A DNA stretch of 64,000 bases, taken from positions 62,001 to 126,000 of the forward strand of contig NZ_JAKRFI010000005.1 in the NCBI RefSeq assembly GCF_022348165.1, read 5' to 3'. Of this stretch, positions 10,306 to 21,586 are shown piece by piece. The translations under genes were made by a program, and so were the position numbers. The DNA is from Halomonas sp. McH1-25. GTDB lineage: Bacteria > Pseudomonadota > Gammaproteobacteria > Pseudomonadales > Halomonadaceae. Position 1 is the first letter of the stretch, and each line of letters opens with the position of its first letter. Below the pieces are notes generated by a model. That model saw only the letters and a list, made by a program, of their open reading frames with translations, had not been told where the DNA came from and ran no database searches.

Positions 10306-11235
10306 ATGCGCATCGTCACTGCCCTGGGCGGCAATGCCCTGCTTCGCCGTGGTGAGCCGTTGACGGCGGATAACCAGCGCGAAAATGTGCGGGTAGCCTG
10401 TGCCCAGCTCGCCAGGATCATTCCCGGCAACGAGGTGGTGATTGCTCATGGCAATGGCCCCCAGGTCGGCCTTTTGGCGCTGCAGAGTGCAGCCTACAGC
10501 GATGTACCCCCCTACCCACTGGATGTACTCGGTGCCCAGACGGAAGGCATGATCGGTTACATGATCGAGCAGGAACTGGGTAACCTGCTGCCTGTCGAGG
10601 TCCCGTTCGCCACCATTCTCACCCAGGTCGAGGTGGACGCCTCCGATCCGGCCCTCCTCCACCCGAGCAAGCCCATCGGGCCGGTATACTCGCAGCAGGA
10701 GGCCCAGCGTCTGGTCAAAGAAAAGGGCTGGGACATCGCCCCCGATGGCGATGCTTTTCGCCGCGTGGTTCCGAGCCCGCGGCCCAAACGAATCTTCGAG
10801 CTCCGTCCCGTTAAGTGGTTGCTCGAAAAAGGCAGCGTCGTCATCTGCGCTGGTGGCGGTGGCATTCCGACCCTCTACGATGAAGGACGCAAGCTGCATG
10901 GTATCGAAGCTGTCATCGACAAGGATTTATGCTCGGCACTCCTGGCACAGGAGCTCGACAGTGATCTGTTGGTCATTGCCACCGATGTCGATGCTGCCTA
11001 TATCGACTGGGGTCATCCCTCTCAGCGGGCCATAGCATGCGCTCATCCCGATGTGCTGGAAAAGTTGCCCTTCGCGCCAGGCTCGATGGGTCCCAAGATC
11101 CAGGCTGCCTGCGACTTCGCTCGTAATACTGGCAAGGAAGCCGTCATCGGTTCCCTGGCGGATATCGAGGCCATTGTCCAGGGCACGGCCGGAACCCGCA
11201 TCAGCCTGTCGACATCGGGAGTCGAGTATCGCTGA
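10306..11235 (+). CDS. arcC: Carbamate kinase
   Basis: Transfers phosphate from carbamoyl phosphate to ADP, giving ATP, CO2 and ammonia: the energy-yielding step of the arc operon. 309 residues from the ATG at 10306, which follows GGGAGA and begins [12 protein letters not shown], the conserved amino-acid-kinase opening; the longer reading frame from 10264 overlaps arcB and lacks a site. Also seen: ICAGGGGIP near residue 180 and a C-terminal [10 protein letters not shown]. It ends the operon. Together with the N-ATPase downstream it offers ATP and ion-gradient supply when respiration stops. Confidence 0.96.
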   Translation: MRIVTALGGNALLRRGEPLTADNQRENVRVACAQLARIIPGNEVVIAHGNGPQVGLLALQSAAYSDVPPYPLDVLGAQTEGMIGYMIEQELGNLLPVEVPFATILTQVEVDASDPALLHPSKPIGPVYSQQEAQRLVKEKGWDIAPDGDAFRRVVPSPRPKRIFELRPVKWLLEKGSVVICAGGGGIPTLYDEGRKLHGIEAVIDKDLCSALLAQELDSDLLVIATDVDAAYIDWGHPSQRAIACAHPDVLEKLPFAPGSMGPKIQAACDFARNTGKEAVIGSLADIEAIVQGTAGTRISLSTSGVEYR

Positions 11236-11297
11236 GCAACGATTCGGCAGGCCGCGGACGCCCCGACCGGGCGCTGCAAACCTCGCTCGGAAGCGAC

Positions 11298-11412
11298 ATG
11301 TATCCCCGTATGCATTTTATGCTACTGGTGCAAGGCATTTTGTTTCGAGGTGCAGGCCTATTGATCGTCTGGCCACAGTTAAGGGCATTAGTGGCAATTG
11401 GTGCTGCCTTCA
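11298..11412 (+). pseudogene. Remnant of a YhhJ-type ABC-2 permease C-terminus
   Basis: The frame starting at 11298 reads a stretch (HFMLLVQGILFRGAGLLIVW then PQLRALVAIGAAF) that clearly resembles the C-terminal end of the permease at 41056-42171 of this same window (HFVELAQAILFRGAGLGIVW then PQLLALAVIGSAFF). About 35 codons survive; what follows in the frame is unrelated. It is therefore the tail of a lost ABC exporter gene, lying between arcC and the N-ATPase. The remainder of 11236-11620 shows no gene; a 14-base palindrome CATCAAGCTTGATG lies at 11411-11424. Confidence 0.7.
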
Positions 11413-11605
11413 TCAAGCTTGATGTCGGTCAAAGCTTACCGGCGCTCCACTGCCATACTCACAAAAGGGATATCTCTGCAGTTGAAGCCGATCGCACCTT
11501 AAGTCATGAGGTAATTGTCCAGAGGTGTGGCTGGCAAAACGCTCGGGGCCACGTGTCGTTGCATCGTCCGTTGGCTCCACCTGACCGGCGCGGCACTAGG
11601 CATAG

Positions 11606-13480
<1,875 letters not shown>

Positions 13481-13491
<11 letters not shown>

Positions 13492-13762
13492 ATCTGAACG
13501 CAATCATATTCACGATGCGGCTCGCCGTGCCGCGGAACGTGCTCGTCAAGGCAGAGAGGACCCCGAACCGTCGCTGGCAAGGCGCCTGGGCCAGATCGGT
13601 GTGCTGGGATGGGTCATCGTCATTCCACTGCTACTGGGCCTGTTCCTGGGACGCTGGCTGGATCGCCTGTTGGGAACGGGAGTGCTGTTTGCAGCGGCGC
13701 TGTTATGTGTCGGCGCGGGGATCGGGCTGTGGTCGGCCTGGCGCTGGATGCATCACCAATGA
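13481..13762 (+). CDS. atpQ: N-ATPase accessory membrane protein AtpQ
   Basis: 93-residue protein with a charged N-terminus (SRESERNHIHDAARRAAERA) and two hydrophobic segments at about residues 40-58 and 65-85 with a GLFLGRWLDRLLG turn, the AtpI-like pattern of the N-ATPase AtpQ subunit. GAGG lies nine bases before the ATG at 13481; another in-frame ATG at 13472 is less well placed. Position between atpC and atpR agrees with the family order. Thought to act in c-ring assembly or ion handling; that role is family-level inference. Confidence 0.85.
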
Positions 13763-13799
13763 TGTACCTGAAGGGCACTCTAACGAGGAGGCTTGTCGC

Positions 13800-14069
13800 A
13801 TGAGCCTGATCGGGCATGGTGCAGCGGGGCTTTTCCTGGGTCTGGTAGGCGGGTTTGCTCACTTCCTGTCGCTGAATTGGAATCTGAAGTTGTTCCTGGG
13901 CGGCAGAACATGGCAAGCCCTGGGGCTACAGGGGGTGCGTCTGACGTTGACAGTCGCCCTGCTGGCCGGTTTGGCCCATTGGGGCGTGTTCGCCGTTTTG
14001 ACCGGCCTGGCCGGGCTGCTGGCAGCTCGCCACCTGACACTATGCACCCGCAAGACAACAGCGCCATGA
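13800..14069 (+). CDS. atpR: N-ATPase accessory membrane protein AtpR
   Basis: 89-residue membrane protein with three hydrophobic segments (about residues 5-23, 42-58 and 60-80). The start at 13800 is set by AGGAGG ten bases upstream; the open frame extends much further 5' but that part overlaps atpQ. AtpR is found only in N-ATPase operons. Its conserved arginine within a membrane segment has been proposed to interact with the c-subunit carboxylates; here arginines occur at the segment edges (GGRTWQ, GVRLTLT). It overlaps atpB by four bases. Confidence 0.82.
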   Translation: MSLIGHGAAGLFLGLVGGFAHFLSLNWNLKLFLGGRTWQALGLQGVRLTLTVALLAGLAHWGVFAVLTGLAGLLAARHLTLCTRKTTAP

Positions 14070-14761
14070 CCGAATCTCCGCTGCTCACTCCCGTTCTGTT
14101 TCATGCCGGCCCGATACCCATCAGTGGCGCCGTTGTGGTGACATGGTTGCTGATCGCAGTGATGACCGCGACCAGTTGGGCGCTGACCCGACATCTCTCG
14201 CTGCGCCCCGGTAAAGCCCAGTGCATTCTCGAGCTGTTCGTCGAAACGCTCGACAATCAGATTCGCGATACCATGCAGGTGCCGCCCGAACCCTATAGAG
14301 CCCTTATCGGCACCCTGTTCCTCTATATTCTTGCAGCCAACTGGTCGTCGCTGATTCCTGGCATTGAGCCGCCAACGGCACATCTGGAAACCGATATCGT
14401 GCTGGCCATGATCGTGTTGCTAGCCAGTATCGGTTACGGCATGGCGACCCGTGGCATTGGGGGCTATCTACGCACCTTCGCCGAGCCGAGCTGGGTAATG
14501 ATTCCATTGAACCTCGTCGAACAGCTCACACGGACTTTCTCGTTAATCGTGAGGCTGTTTGGCAACGTCATGAGCGGCGTGTTCGTGCTGGGTATTACCT
14601 TGTCACTGGCCGGCCTGCTGGTGCCGATCCCGTTCATGGCGCTGGATCTGCTGACCGGTGCCATCCAGGCCTACATCTTCAGCGTCCTCGCCATGGTTTT
14701 TCTGGGTGCAGCCATAGAGGCCCACCCGCTACCCGAGCCACTGAAACACAAGGAGCCCTGA
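14066..14761 (+). CDS. atpB: N-ATPase subunit a
   Basis: Stator a subunit forming the ion half-channels, 231 residues from the ATG overlapping the atpR stop (ATGA at 14066). An in-frame ATG at 14042 would add eight residues. Seen: several long hydrophobic segments and the conserved block SLIVRLFGNVMSG, which carries the essential stator arginine of helix 4 (RLFGN). C-terminal LTGAIQAYIFSVLAMVFLGA is typical of the family. It works with the c ring to convert the ion gradient to rotation. Confidence 0.93.
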   Translation: MTESPLLTPVLFHAGPIPISGAVVVTWLLIAVMTATSWALTRHLSLRPGKAQCILELFVETLDNQIRDTMQVPPEPYRALIGTLFLYILAANWSSLIPGIEPPTAHLETDIVLAMIVLLASIGYGMATRGIGGYLRTFAEPSWVMIPLNLVEQLTRTFSLIVRLFGNVMSGVFVLGITLSLAGLLVPIPFMALDLLTGAIQAYIFSVLAMVFLGAAIEAHPLPEPLKHKEP

Positions 14762-14762
14762 G

Positions 14763-15011
14763 TTGGATAACCTGATCCAGATCGTTAGCATTCTTGCGGC
14801 GGCGATTGCCGTTTCCTTCGGCGCCATCGGCCCAGCACTCGCCGAAGGGCGGGCCGTTGCCGCTGCCATGGATGCCATCGCCCGTCAGCCCGAGTCGGCC
14901 GGTACGCTGTCACGAACGCTTTTCGTGGGGTTAGCCATGATCGAGACAATGGCCATCTACTGTCTGGTCATTGCCGTGCTGGTTTTGTTCGCCAATCCTT
15001 TCGTCGGGTAA
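14763..15011 (+). CDS. atpE: N-ATPase subunit c (sodium-type)
   Basis: 82-residue two-helix c subunit; TTG start at 14763 one base after the atpB stop, preceded by AAGGAG. Seen: Glu28 in GPALAEGRA of helix 1, and Glu61-Thr62 plus Tyr66 in helix 2 (AMIETMAIY). Aligned with the Ilyobacter sodium ring (Gln32, Glu65, Ser66, Tyr70) these fall at matching positions with an offset of four, so the sodium-ligand set is essentially present, with a second carboxylate (Glu28) as in other N-ATPases. Thr67 of Ilyobacter is Met63 here. Sodium specificity is a strong inference, not shown. Confidence 0.93.
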   Translation: MDNLIQIVSILAAAIAVSFGAIGPALAEGRAVAAAMDAIARQPESAGTLSRTLFVGLAMIETMAIYCLVIAVLVLFANPFVG

Positions 15012-15012
15012 C

Positions 15013-15765
15013 ATGATGGCGCTCGATTGGTGGACCCTAGGGCTGCAAACCCTCAATGTCCTGGTCCTGCTCTGGTTGCTGTCACGCTTTTTGCTGCAGC
15101 CGATAGCGGCAATCATTGCCGCGCGTCAGCAGTCAGCCAGCCACCTGCTCGACGACGCCGCGACAGCGAAGGACGAGGCCCAGCAAATTCGCGAGGCCGC
15201 CGAACAGGCCCGTGCCGAGGCCAACCGCCAGCGCACCGCTGCCTTGCAGAAAGCCGAACGCGATGCCGACCTAGCCCGACGCCGGCGGCTTCAGGAAGCC
15301 GATGCCGAGATCGAGCGTCGCCGCCAGCAGGCGCAGGAAGCACTAAATACCGAGCAGCAAATGCTGCAGACCGCTATTGAGGCGCGTGCCGGCCATCTGG
15401 CTCTCGCCATTGCCGACAGGCTCATGCAGCGTCTGCCGGACAGCGCTCGAGTCGAGGGTTTCATCGATGGCCTCGTCGAAGGGCTGGAGTCGTTGCCGGC
15501 GGAGACGCGTCGTTCATTGGCTCAAGCCGATGCCGTCCTGCGTCTCAAGGCCCCCCGGCCATTGACCGGGACCGAGCATAGCTCCTGCATGGCTGCCCTT
15601 CGACGTGCCATAAAAATTCCGCTCGAGCCTCAAGTCATCGTCGACCCTACGCTGATCGCCGGATTAGAACTGGAAACCGAGCACGCTATGGTGCGCAACA
15701 GCTTGCGCGCCGATCTGGCACGTCTGCAGACGGAGATCTCCCCGCATGACATCGAGCAGTCCTGA
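15013..15765 (+). CDS. atpF: N-ATPase subunit b
   Basis: Peripheral-stalk b subunit of 250 residues from the ATG at 15013. Seen: one N-terminal membrane helix (about residues 8-30), then a long charged coiled coil (about residues 35-125) rich in Ala, Glu, Arg and Gln, then a C-terminal globular part with [18 protein letters not shown] that resembles the delta-subunit end. Since N-ATPase operons lack atpH, this extended b subunit probably also supplies the delta-like contact with alpha. It overlaps atpA by 20 bases. Confidence 0.88.
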   Translation: MMALDWWTLGLQTLNVLVLLWLLSRFLLQPIAAIIAARQQSASHLLDDAATAKDEAQQIREAAEQARAEANRQRTAALQKAERDADLARRRRLQEADAEIERRRQQAQEALNTEQQMLQTAIEARAGHLALAIADRLMQRLPDSARVEGFIDGLVEGLESLPAETRRSLAQADAVLRLKAPRPLTGTEHSSCMAALRRAIKIPLEPQVIVDPTLIAGLELETEHAMVRNSLRADLARLQTEISPHDIEQS

Positions 15766-17284
15766 AGCCATCGCCGATGCTTGGCTGACCCGCAACCAAG
15801 CCGTACTTGAACGCACGCCCTTCGGGGTAGAGGTCGGAGAGATCGGACGTGTCAACCAGATCGCTGATGGGATCGCCCGAGTCACGGGCCTGCCAAATGT
15901 GAAGCTCAACGAGTTGCTGCGCTTTGCCGATGGCAGTATGGGCTTTGCCTTGTCGCTAGATGCGGCAAATATCAGTGTGGTATTGCTGGACGATACCAGT
16001 GCCATTGCAGCCGGTAGCGAGGTGCATGCTACTGGGGAAGTACTGCAAGTCCCGGTCGGCGAGACACTGCTTGGGCGTGTCATAGATCCACTGGGCCGCC
16101 CTCTGGATCGCGATGAACCGATCGAGCCCGAAGGCATGTTGCCGATCGAGCGCCCCGCCCCCGCCATCATCGAGCGCGATCTGGTCAACGAGCCGCTCGA
16201 CACGGGTATCCTTGTTATCGACAGCCTGTTTCCCATCGGTCGCGGTCAACGCGAACTGATCATTGGCGACCGTGCCACGGGCAAGACGTCTCTGGGCGTC
16301 GATACTATCATCAATCAGAAGCACAGCGATGTGATCTGCGTATATGTCGCCGTCGGGCAGCGTGCCCGGGCGGTACAGCAAGTCATCGAGTCGGTGCAAA
16401 GGCATGGCGATCCGAGCCGCTGTATCTTCGTCATCGCTGCTGCATCGGCGACCGCCGGCCTGCAGTGGGCAGCCCCTTTCGCGGGATTCAGCGTCGCCGA
16501 GTATTTTCGGGATCGCGGCCAACACGCTTTGGTGGTCATTGATGACCTTAGCCAGCATGCCGCCACGCATCGCGAACTCGCCTTGCTGACCCACGAGCCA
16601 CCGGGCCGCGAAGCCTATCCCGGCGATATATTCTATCTGCATGCCCGTCTTCTCGAGCGGGCCGCCAAGCTCAGCCCCGAGCGCGGTAGCGGCTCGCTGA
16701 CGGCGCTACCGATCGCCCAGACCGAGGCCGGCAACCTTTCTGCCTATATCCCTACCAACCTTATCTCAATTACCGATGGTCAGATCGTACTCGATGCGCA
16801 TCTGGCTGCAGCCAATCAACGGCCTTCCGTGGATGTGGGCCTTTCGGTAAGCCGTGTAGGTGGCAAGGCCCAGCCCCACGCCTTGCGCGATGTTTCAGGA
16901 CGACTGCGGCTGCAGTATTCGCAATTTCAGGAACTCGAAATGTTCACCCGTTTCGGTGGGCTGAGCGACGATCACGTCAAGCAGCAGATCCTGCGTGGGC
17001 GTATCATACGCACCCTGCTTACCCAGCCACGATTCGACGCCCTGCGCCGGATAGATCAGATTGCCCTGTTGGCAGCCCTGGCCGAGAGTCGCTTCGATAA
17101 TTTCCCCCTGTCCCGCATCGCCCGGCTCAGGGCCCACCTCCCGACCTGGCTGGATGCTCGCCTGGGCGCCGACATGCCCGATGCCTCCAGGCTGGCTAAC
17201 GAGCCACTGGATGATGCGTTACGCCACCGATTGATGGAGGAAGTACAAGCCTTGGCTGACGACATAGCGGGTCGGGCCTCATGA
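15746..17284 (+). CDS. atpA: N-ATPase subunit alpha
   Basis: Non-catalytic alpha subunit of 512 residues. Seen: P-loop [10 protein letters not shown] near residues 174-183, the conserved [18 protein letters not shown] block, and the arginine-finger region [13 protein letters not shown]. The N-terminus is slightly shortened compared with ordinary AtpA. It starts within the end of atpF and its stop overlaps the atpG start (ATGA at 17281), so it is tightly coupled in the operon. Confidence 0.96.
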   Translation: MTSSSPEAIADAWLTRNQAVLERTPFGVEVGEIGRVNQIADGIARVTGLPNVKLNELLRFADGSMGFALSLDAANISVVLLDDTSAIAAGSEVHATGEVLQVPVGETLLGRVIDPLGRPLDRDEPIEPEGMLPIERPAPAIIERDLVNEPLDTGILVIDSLFPIGRGQRELIIGDRATGKTSLGVDTIINQKHSDVICVYVAVGQRARAVQQVIESVQRHGDPSRCIFVIAAASATAGLQWAAPFAGFSVAEYFRDRGQHALVVIDDLSQHAATHRELALLTHEPPGREAYPGDIFYLHARLLERAAKLSPERGSGSLTALPIAQTEAGNLSAYIPTNLISITDGQIVLDAHLAAANQRPSVDVGLSVSRVGGKAQPHALRDVSGRLRLQYSQFQELEMFTRFGGLSDDHVKQQILRGRIIRTLLTQPRFDALRRIDQIALLAALAESRFDNFPLSRIARLRAHLPTWLDARLGADMPDASRLANEPLDDALRHRLMEEVQALADDIAGRAS

Positions 17285-18132
17285 GCGGGCACCTGAACGA
17301 CGTCACCACGCACCTCGGCACGACCCACGAGCTCGGTCTGGTTATCGCTGCCATGCGGGGTATCGCTGCTGCACGCTCCCGTGAAGCCCAGCAGTACCTG
17401 CAGGGTATTCGTACCTATGCAGACACCATCGGCACGGCTATCGGCGAGGCTTTGACGCTGCTTGATACCACAGAGCGACTAACCGTCTCCTCGGCCAAAA
17501 CTCAGCGGCACCTGCGTATCGTCCTATGTGCCGAACAGGGTTTTGCCGGCAGTTTCAGCGAGCGCATCCTGGCAATGGCATCGGAATCGGAAAACGCATC
17601 GGAAAACCCCCTGTTTCTCGTGGGTGAACGTGGTTTGCAACTCGCTGCGGAGCAGTCGATAACACCGACCTGGTCGGCTTCCATGGCAATTCACCCGGAC
17701 GCCATGCCTTCACTGGCGGGTCACATTTCAGACGCACTCTATGCACAGCTCGACCACGCTGTTCCCACCCGCGTGACGCTGATATACGCCCTACCAGACG
17801 GGACTGAGGCCCAACCCATCGTCAGTCGCCCTTTGTTGCCGTTCGATTATTCGCGCTTCCCCGCGACACGCCATGCTCGTCCACCGCATGTCACGCTGCC
17901 ACCTACCCAGCTGATAGCCAGCCTGGCGGAAGAATACGTCTACGCGGAACTGCACGAAGCCTTGATGTTGTCTTTTGCCGCAGAAAATGAAGCACGCATG
18001 CAGTCCATGGTGACCGCCCAAAGCAATATCGAGCAACGGCGAGACACCCTGCTGGCTGAATTTCGGAGCTTGCGCCAGGAAGAGATCACGGAAGAGATCA
18101 TCGAGCTATCCGCTTCTCGGCTGGGACATTGA
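17281..18132 (+). CDS. atpG: N-ATPase subunit gamma
   Basis: Central-shaft gamma subunit, 283 residues. Seen: long N-terminal helix ([19 protein letters not shown]), a middle Rossmann-like domain with [16 protein letters not shown], and a C-terminal helix with [19 protein letters not shown], the conserved end of gamma. It is more divergent than housekeeping gamma subunits, as expected for N-ATPases. Last gene of the operon; the next gene is convergent. A small hairpin (GTTCCA/TGGAAC, 18201-18219) lies in the 95-base gap but without a clear T run. Confidence 0.92.
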   Translation: MSGHLNDVTTHLGTTHELGLVIAAMRGIAAARSREAQQYLQGIRTYADTIGTAIGEALTLLDTTERLTVSSAKTQRHLRIVLCAEQGFAGSFSERILAMASESENASENPLFLVGERGLQLAAEQSITPTWSASMAIHPDAMPSLAGHISDALYAQLDHAVPTRVTLIYALPDGTEAQPIVSRPLLPFDYSRFPATRHARPPHVTLPPTQLIASLAEEYVYAELHEALMLSFAAENEARMQSMVTAQSNIEQRRDTLLAEFRSLRQEEITEEIIELSASRLGH

Positions 18133-18227
18133 CAACTCAGAAGTGAAGTTTAAAGACAATACATTTAACGTACCGCATTGCCTGTACACCAGCTTTGCGG
18201 GTTCCAGCGCTAATGGAACGCAGGACA

Positions 18228-20405
18228 CTACTCCCTACAAGAGTTTTCGCCCATCGCTCGGGTAACGTAATCGTGCTGTGCGCACTGTCTCGCTAAGAGA
18301 ATTGCACTGGATCGCATGCTGAGCTGGTAAGTAGTCGCATCCTTTAGAACATGTTCCGTTTCCGCGGCAAACAGGTCCTGTAGCGCTTCGTGGCCGGTAT
18401 CCACGACGAGACGCCACCGCATACCAGAAGCTACGGGAGGCAAGTGAAAATCCACGGCATCCGCCCCGGCGTTGAACATCAAGAGTAGTGCATGCTCTGC
18501 ATCCTCCCGGATCAAGCAGGCGCATTGCTTTGCGTGGGGGTGATGCCATTCGGGCGGCCCACCCTGCGGTCCAAGCCAGAGGATCTCCTCGCTTGTGTAG
18601 AAGCTTTCCCTGCTCAACACCGGATGAGCATGGCGAAAAGCGATCATGCTCTGCACGAAGCGGAAAAGCCTCGCATGCTTTTCCAGACAGCGCCAGTCAC
18701 ACCAACTCGTCTCGTTATCCTGACAGTAGGCATTATTGTTCCCACCTTGGGTACGACGAAACTCATCGCCACCAAGCAGCATCGGTACGCCGCGTGAAAT
18801 CAGTAGAGTCAGAAAAAAATTCTTGATCTGTCTCTCACGCATCATTTCGATAATGGCATCGGAGGTTTCGCCTTCCGTGCCGTAGTTCGCACTATAGTTT
18901 TCATCGGTGCCATCACAATTGTGCTCACCGTTAGCTTCATTGTGCTTTCTGCTGTAACTCACCAGATCGTTGAGTGTGAAGCCATCATGACAGGTCACGA
19001 AGTTGATACTGTTCTCGGGTCCTTTACCCGACACCGCGTAAATGTCGGCACTACCACAAATGCGGCTCGCAAATACCCCGAGCATGCCCTCATCGCCGCG
19101 CCAAAAACGTCTGATATCATCCCTGTAGCGGCCGTTCCACTCCGACCAGCGTCGCTCAGAAAAGGTACCCAACTCATAAGCGCCAGCAATATCCCACGCC
19201 TCGGCAATGAGCTTCACGTTCCGTAGTACCGGATCTTCGGCAATTTGTGCAGGAAGTGGCGCATTAGCCAATAGCTTGCCATCGCAGTCCCGTCCAAGGA
19301 TCGATGCCAGGTCAAACCGGAACCCGTCCACATGCATTTCCACGACCCAATAGCGCAACGAATCCAGAATATAGCCGCGCACCACCGGATGATTGGCATT
19401 GAACGTATTGCCGGTTCCCGAGTAGTTTCTATAGCGCCGCTTGTCATCGGCCAGCATGTAATAAATGCTGTTGTCTATTCCACGGAAACTCAGGGTGGGA
19501 CCGAGTTCATTCCCTTCCGCCGTATGGTTGAATACAACGTCCAGAATCACCTCGATACCCGCCTGATGTAGGGTTCGTACCAGCGTTTTGAACTCCCTCA
19601 CCTGCTGCCGCTGGCTCCCGGCACTGCTGTAGGAGGCTTTCGGTGCAAAATAGCCCACCGAGTTGTACCCCCAGTAGTTGTAGACAGTAAACGACTCTCC
19701 GGTAAGTGGATGAATCTCGGGTAGTTGGCGTTCGTTGAACTCGTGTACCGGCATCAATTCTAGTGCCGTCACGCCCAACTCCTTCAGGTAGGGGATCTTT
19801 TCCATCAGGCCGCGATAGGTGCCAGGATGCATCACGTCAGCGCTCGGATGCCGAGTGAAGCCACGCACATGAGTTTCGTAGATGACAGTCTTCGACCAAG
19901 GGTGACGGGGCGGTAAATCGTCCTGCCAGTCAAAGTCATCTTGTATGACGATACACTTCGGCATGGCATCTGCGCTATCGAGCATGGAGCGCGTCAGCTC
20001 CAATGTCGAAGGGTCATAGTCCCGCGCCGGCCCGTAATCCCAGTTAGAGTTTAGTGTGATTGCCCGTGCATAGGGGTCTAGGAGCAGTTTATGAAAATTG
20101 AACCGGTGGCCCTCCTCGGGCTGGCACGGGCCATCCAGTCGATAGGCATAAAGCTGGCCCGGGCGAATGCCGTTCACCCAGACATGCCATACGTCTCCGG
20201 TGCGGTTACGGAACGGATCGAGCCTAATGACCCTGGCAGGTTCGGCGTCTTCGGGAAGCTCAAAGAGTTCTAAGTGAACGCGGCGGGCATGACGACTGAA
20301 AAGAGCAAAGTTGGCTCCCTCGCCATGGATGTGCGCTCCCATGGGAAGAGGAGCGCCTCTTTGAACTTCGATCAGTTCCGCAACCGGCTGGGTGCCTTTC
20401 GCCAT
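18228..20405 (-). CDS. glgX: Glycogen debranching enzyme
   Basis: GH13 debranching enzyme (alpha-1,6 hydrolysis of phosphorylase-limit dextrin), 725 residues. Seen: N-terminal CBM48-like domain (MGAHIHGEGANFALFS), catalytic nucleophile Asp in DGFRFDLASILG, acid Glu in LIAEAWDIAG, and the third carboxylate in VTCHDGFTLNDL. These fit the GlgX/TreX group. It would act together with the alpha-glucan phosphorylase at 27.6 kb; no glgA, glgB or glgC is in the window. The C-terminus past residue 690 is poorly conserved. The start has no strong ribosome site; alternatives downstream are possible. Confidence 0.94.
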   Translation of the reverse strand: MAKGTQPVAELIEVQRGAPLPMGAHIHGEGANFALFSRHARRVHLELFELPEDAEPARVIRLDPFRNRTGDVWHVWVNGIRPGQLYAYRLDGPCQPEEGHRFNFHKLLLDPYARAITLNSNWDYGPARDYDPSTLELTRSMLDSADAMPKCIVIQDDFDWQDDLPPRHPWSKTVIYETHVRGFTRHPSADVMHPGTYRGLMEKIPYLKELGVTALELMPVHEFNERQLPEIHPLTGESFTVYNYWGYNSVGYFAPKASYSSAGSQRQQVREFKTLVRTLHQAGIEVILDVVFNHTAEGNELGPTLSFRGIDNSIYYMLADDKRRYRNYSGTGNTFNANHPVVRGYILDSLRYWVVEMHVDGFRFDLASILGRDCDGKLLANAPLPAQIAEDPVLRNVKLIAEAWDIAGAYELGTFSERRWSEWNGRYRDDIRRFWRGDEGMLGVFASRICGSADIYAVSGKGPENSINFVTCHDGFTLNDLVSYSRKHNEANGEHNCDGTDENYSANYGTEGETSDAIIEMMRERQIKNFFLTLLISRGVPMLLGGDEFRRTQGGNNNAYCQDNETSWCDWRCLEKHARLFRFVQSMIAFRHAHPVLSRESFYTSEEILWLGPQGGPPEWHHPHAKQCACLIREDAEHALLLMFNAGADAVDFHLPPVASGMRWRLVVDTGHEALQDLFAAETEHVLKDATTYQLSMRSSAILLARQCAQHDYVTRAMGENSCRE

Positions 20406-20527
20406 GGTTTCTGCCGCGGTCTGTCAGGTTACGGAAGAACGTTATCGAGCTTTCCGCCTTTCGACTGGGACCTCATGAGTGGGAGGCTATATGAATTACC
20501 GCCCATTCACGAAAATCGCATCTCCAA

Positions 20528-21052
20528 CTAATGGAAATGATAGACCACCCCTACACTGATCGCGTCGAAAATAGCATCTGAAGTATCGGTATAGCGCATA
20601 TAGTCGGCATTGATCACCAGGTTGGGCGCTATGCTCATTTCAGTTCCGAACCCACCTGAGAGATCGGCCACGTTATCGTCGCCGGGAGAGAAATCGCCAC
20701 CGAGTACGCTAAACCCCAATAATGCATAAAGATGTAGCGCACGATCGATAGGCAGTATGAACTTCCCATAGGCTCCTGCCAGAAAATCCAGGTCACCGCT
20801 CGTGCGCTTCTCCTTGTCAGTTCCACCCGTTGCTAACTGACCTTCCACACCGAGAAATTCATTGAACAACTCCCCGGCACGAAGCCGCACGCCAAGATCG
20901 TTAACGGCAGGCGCCCCCTCGGGATCGTACTCCCACAAGAAGGCATCGGCAGCGACATACTGCTCGCTGTGGCTGTCATGATATGCATGTACAGGCACAG
21001 CAAGCAGTCCAAGGCATATGACGAAACTACCGAACACAAGAGGAGAGTTCAT
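20528..21052 (-). CDS. YfaZ-like outer-membrane beta-barrel protein
   Basis: About 174 residues from the ATG at 21052 (a GTG at 21064 is an alternative). Seen: a signal peptide (hydrophobic FGSFVICLGLLAVPVHA, cleavage after VHA) and alternating hydrophobic strands ending in an aromatic C-terminus VGVVYHFH, the outer-membrane barrel signature. The pattern GxYGKFxLPID ... LHLYALLGFS resembles the YfaZ/opacity-type small porins. It is probably a single-barrel surface protein of unknown ligand. It lies on the same strand upstream of glgX but 120 bases away. Confidence 0.75.
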   Translation of the reverse strand: MNSPLVFGSFVICLGLLAVPVHAYHDSHSEQYVAADAFLWEYDPEGAPAVNDLGVRLRAGELFNEFLGVEGQLATGGTDKEKRTSGDLDFLAGAYGKFILPIDRALHLYALLGFSVLGGDFSPGDDNVADLSGGFGTEMSIAPNLVINADYMRYTDTSDAIFDAISVGVVYHFH

Positions 21053-21122
21053 GCAGTGTCTCACTTCGAGAGAAGTAGTTTCTGTCCTGTCTGACTATCG
21101 TTTGCCATGGCTCAGGCGAAGC

Positions 21123-21311
21123 TCAAACGGCGTGTTCCTTATTCAAGCGTTCTGCCTGTGCTTCAGCGTCTCTCTGGTTGTCAAAACGATCCACGACCAG
21201 GCGATCCGCATGGGAACTGGGCGATCGACTATCGACGACCCAGAATTCTTCTTTTTCTTGAGCACTGGCTGGCGAAACGCAAACAGCTTTATAAACATGA
21301 TAGATAGGCAT
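21123..21311 (-). CDS. Small conserved-looking hypothetical protein
   Basis: A 62-residue protein with no signal or membrane segment, supported by a very strong ribosome site (GGAGGGG six bases before the ATG). Sequence such as FWVVDSRSP and VVDRFDNQRDAEAQAERLN, a short beta strand followed by an amphipathic helix, looks like a genuine small domain. I do not recognise a family. It is divergent from the interrupted ferritin-like gene at 21.6 kb; an FNR-like palindrome lies between them. Confidence 0.65.
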   Translation of the reverse strand: MPIYHVYKAVCVSPASAQEKEEFWVVDSRSPSSHADRLVVDRFDNQRDAEAQAERLNKEHAV

Positions 21312-21472
21312 CTTCCCCTCCAGTATTGACTATTAGCAACATTTATTAAGACAGCTGATAGATCATAGATTTTTGCAAAGGAAGTTATGCGTGTCAGGGC
21401 CAACCTCTTTTCTTCCTCTATAATGAAGTATAAATCATTTTCACCATCTACGCCCCATGATGTATGCAATCT

Positions 21473-21486
21473 ATGATCCGCATCAA
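21473..21486. promoter_or_regulatory. Candidate FNR-type box between divergent genes
   Basis: ATGATCCGCATCAA matches TTGAT-N4-ATCAA at 9 of 10 positions. It lies in the gene-free stretch 21312-21586. No good -10 box lies at the class II distance on either strand, so support is weaker than for the arcD and cbpA sites. A TATAAT occurs at 21419-21424 on the + strand without a matching -35. Confidence 0.35.
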
Positions 21487-21586
21487 GAAAACAATGAAAA
21501 CCAACTAACACCTCAAGAATTTAGAAAATACTGGCAATAACGTTTTATGAATTTCAACATTTATATCTCTATTTTAGGTTGTTGGC

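Noticed and set aside
11411-11424. Palindrome CATCAAGCTTGATG upstream of the N-ATPase as an FNR site
   Set aside because: The half-sites point the wrong way (ATCAA then TTGAT) and lack the four-base spacer; it also lies at the end of the permease remnant.
21326-21339. TTGACTATTAGCAA as an FNR box for the 62-residue protein
   Set aside because: Only 8/10 match and it lies some 15 bases before the start codon, where it could only repress; too weak to list.
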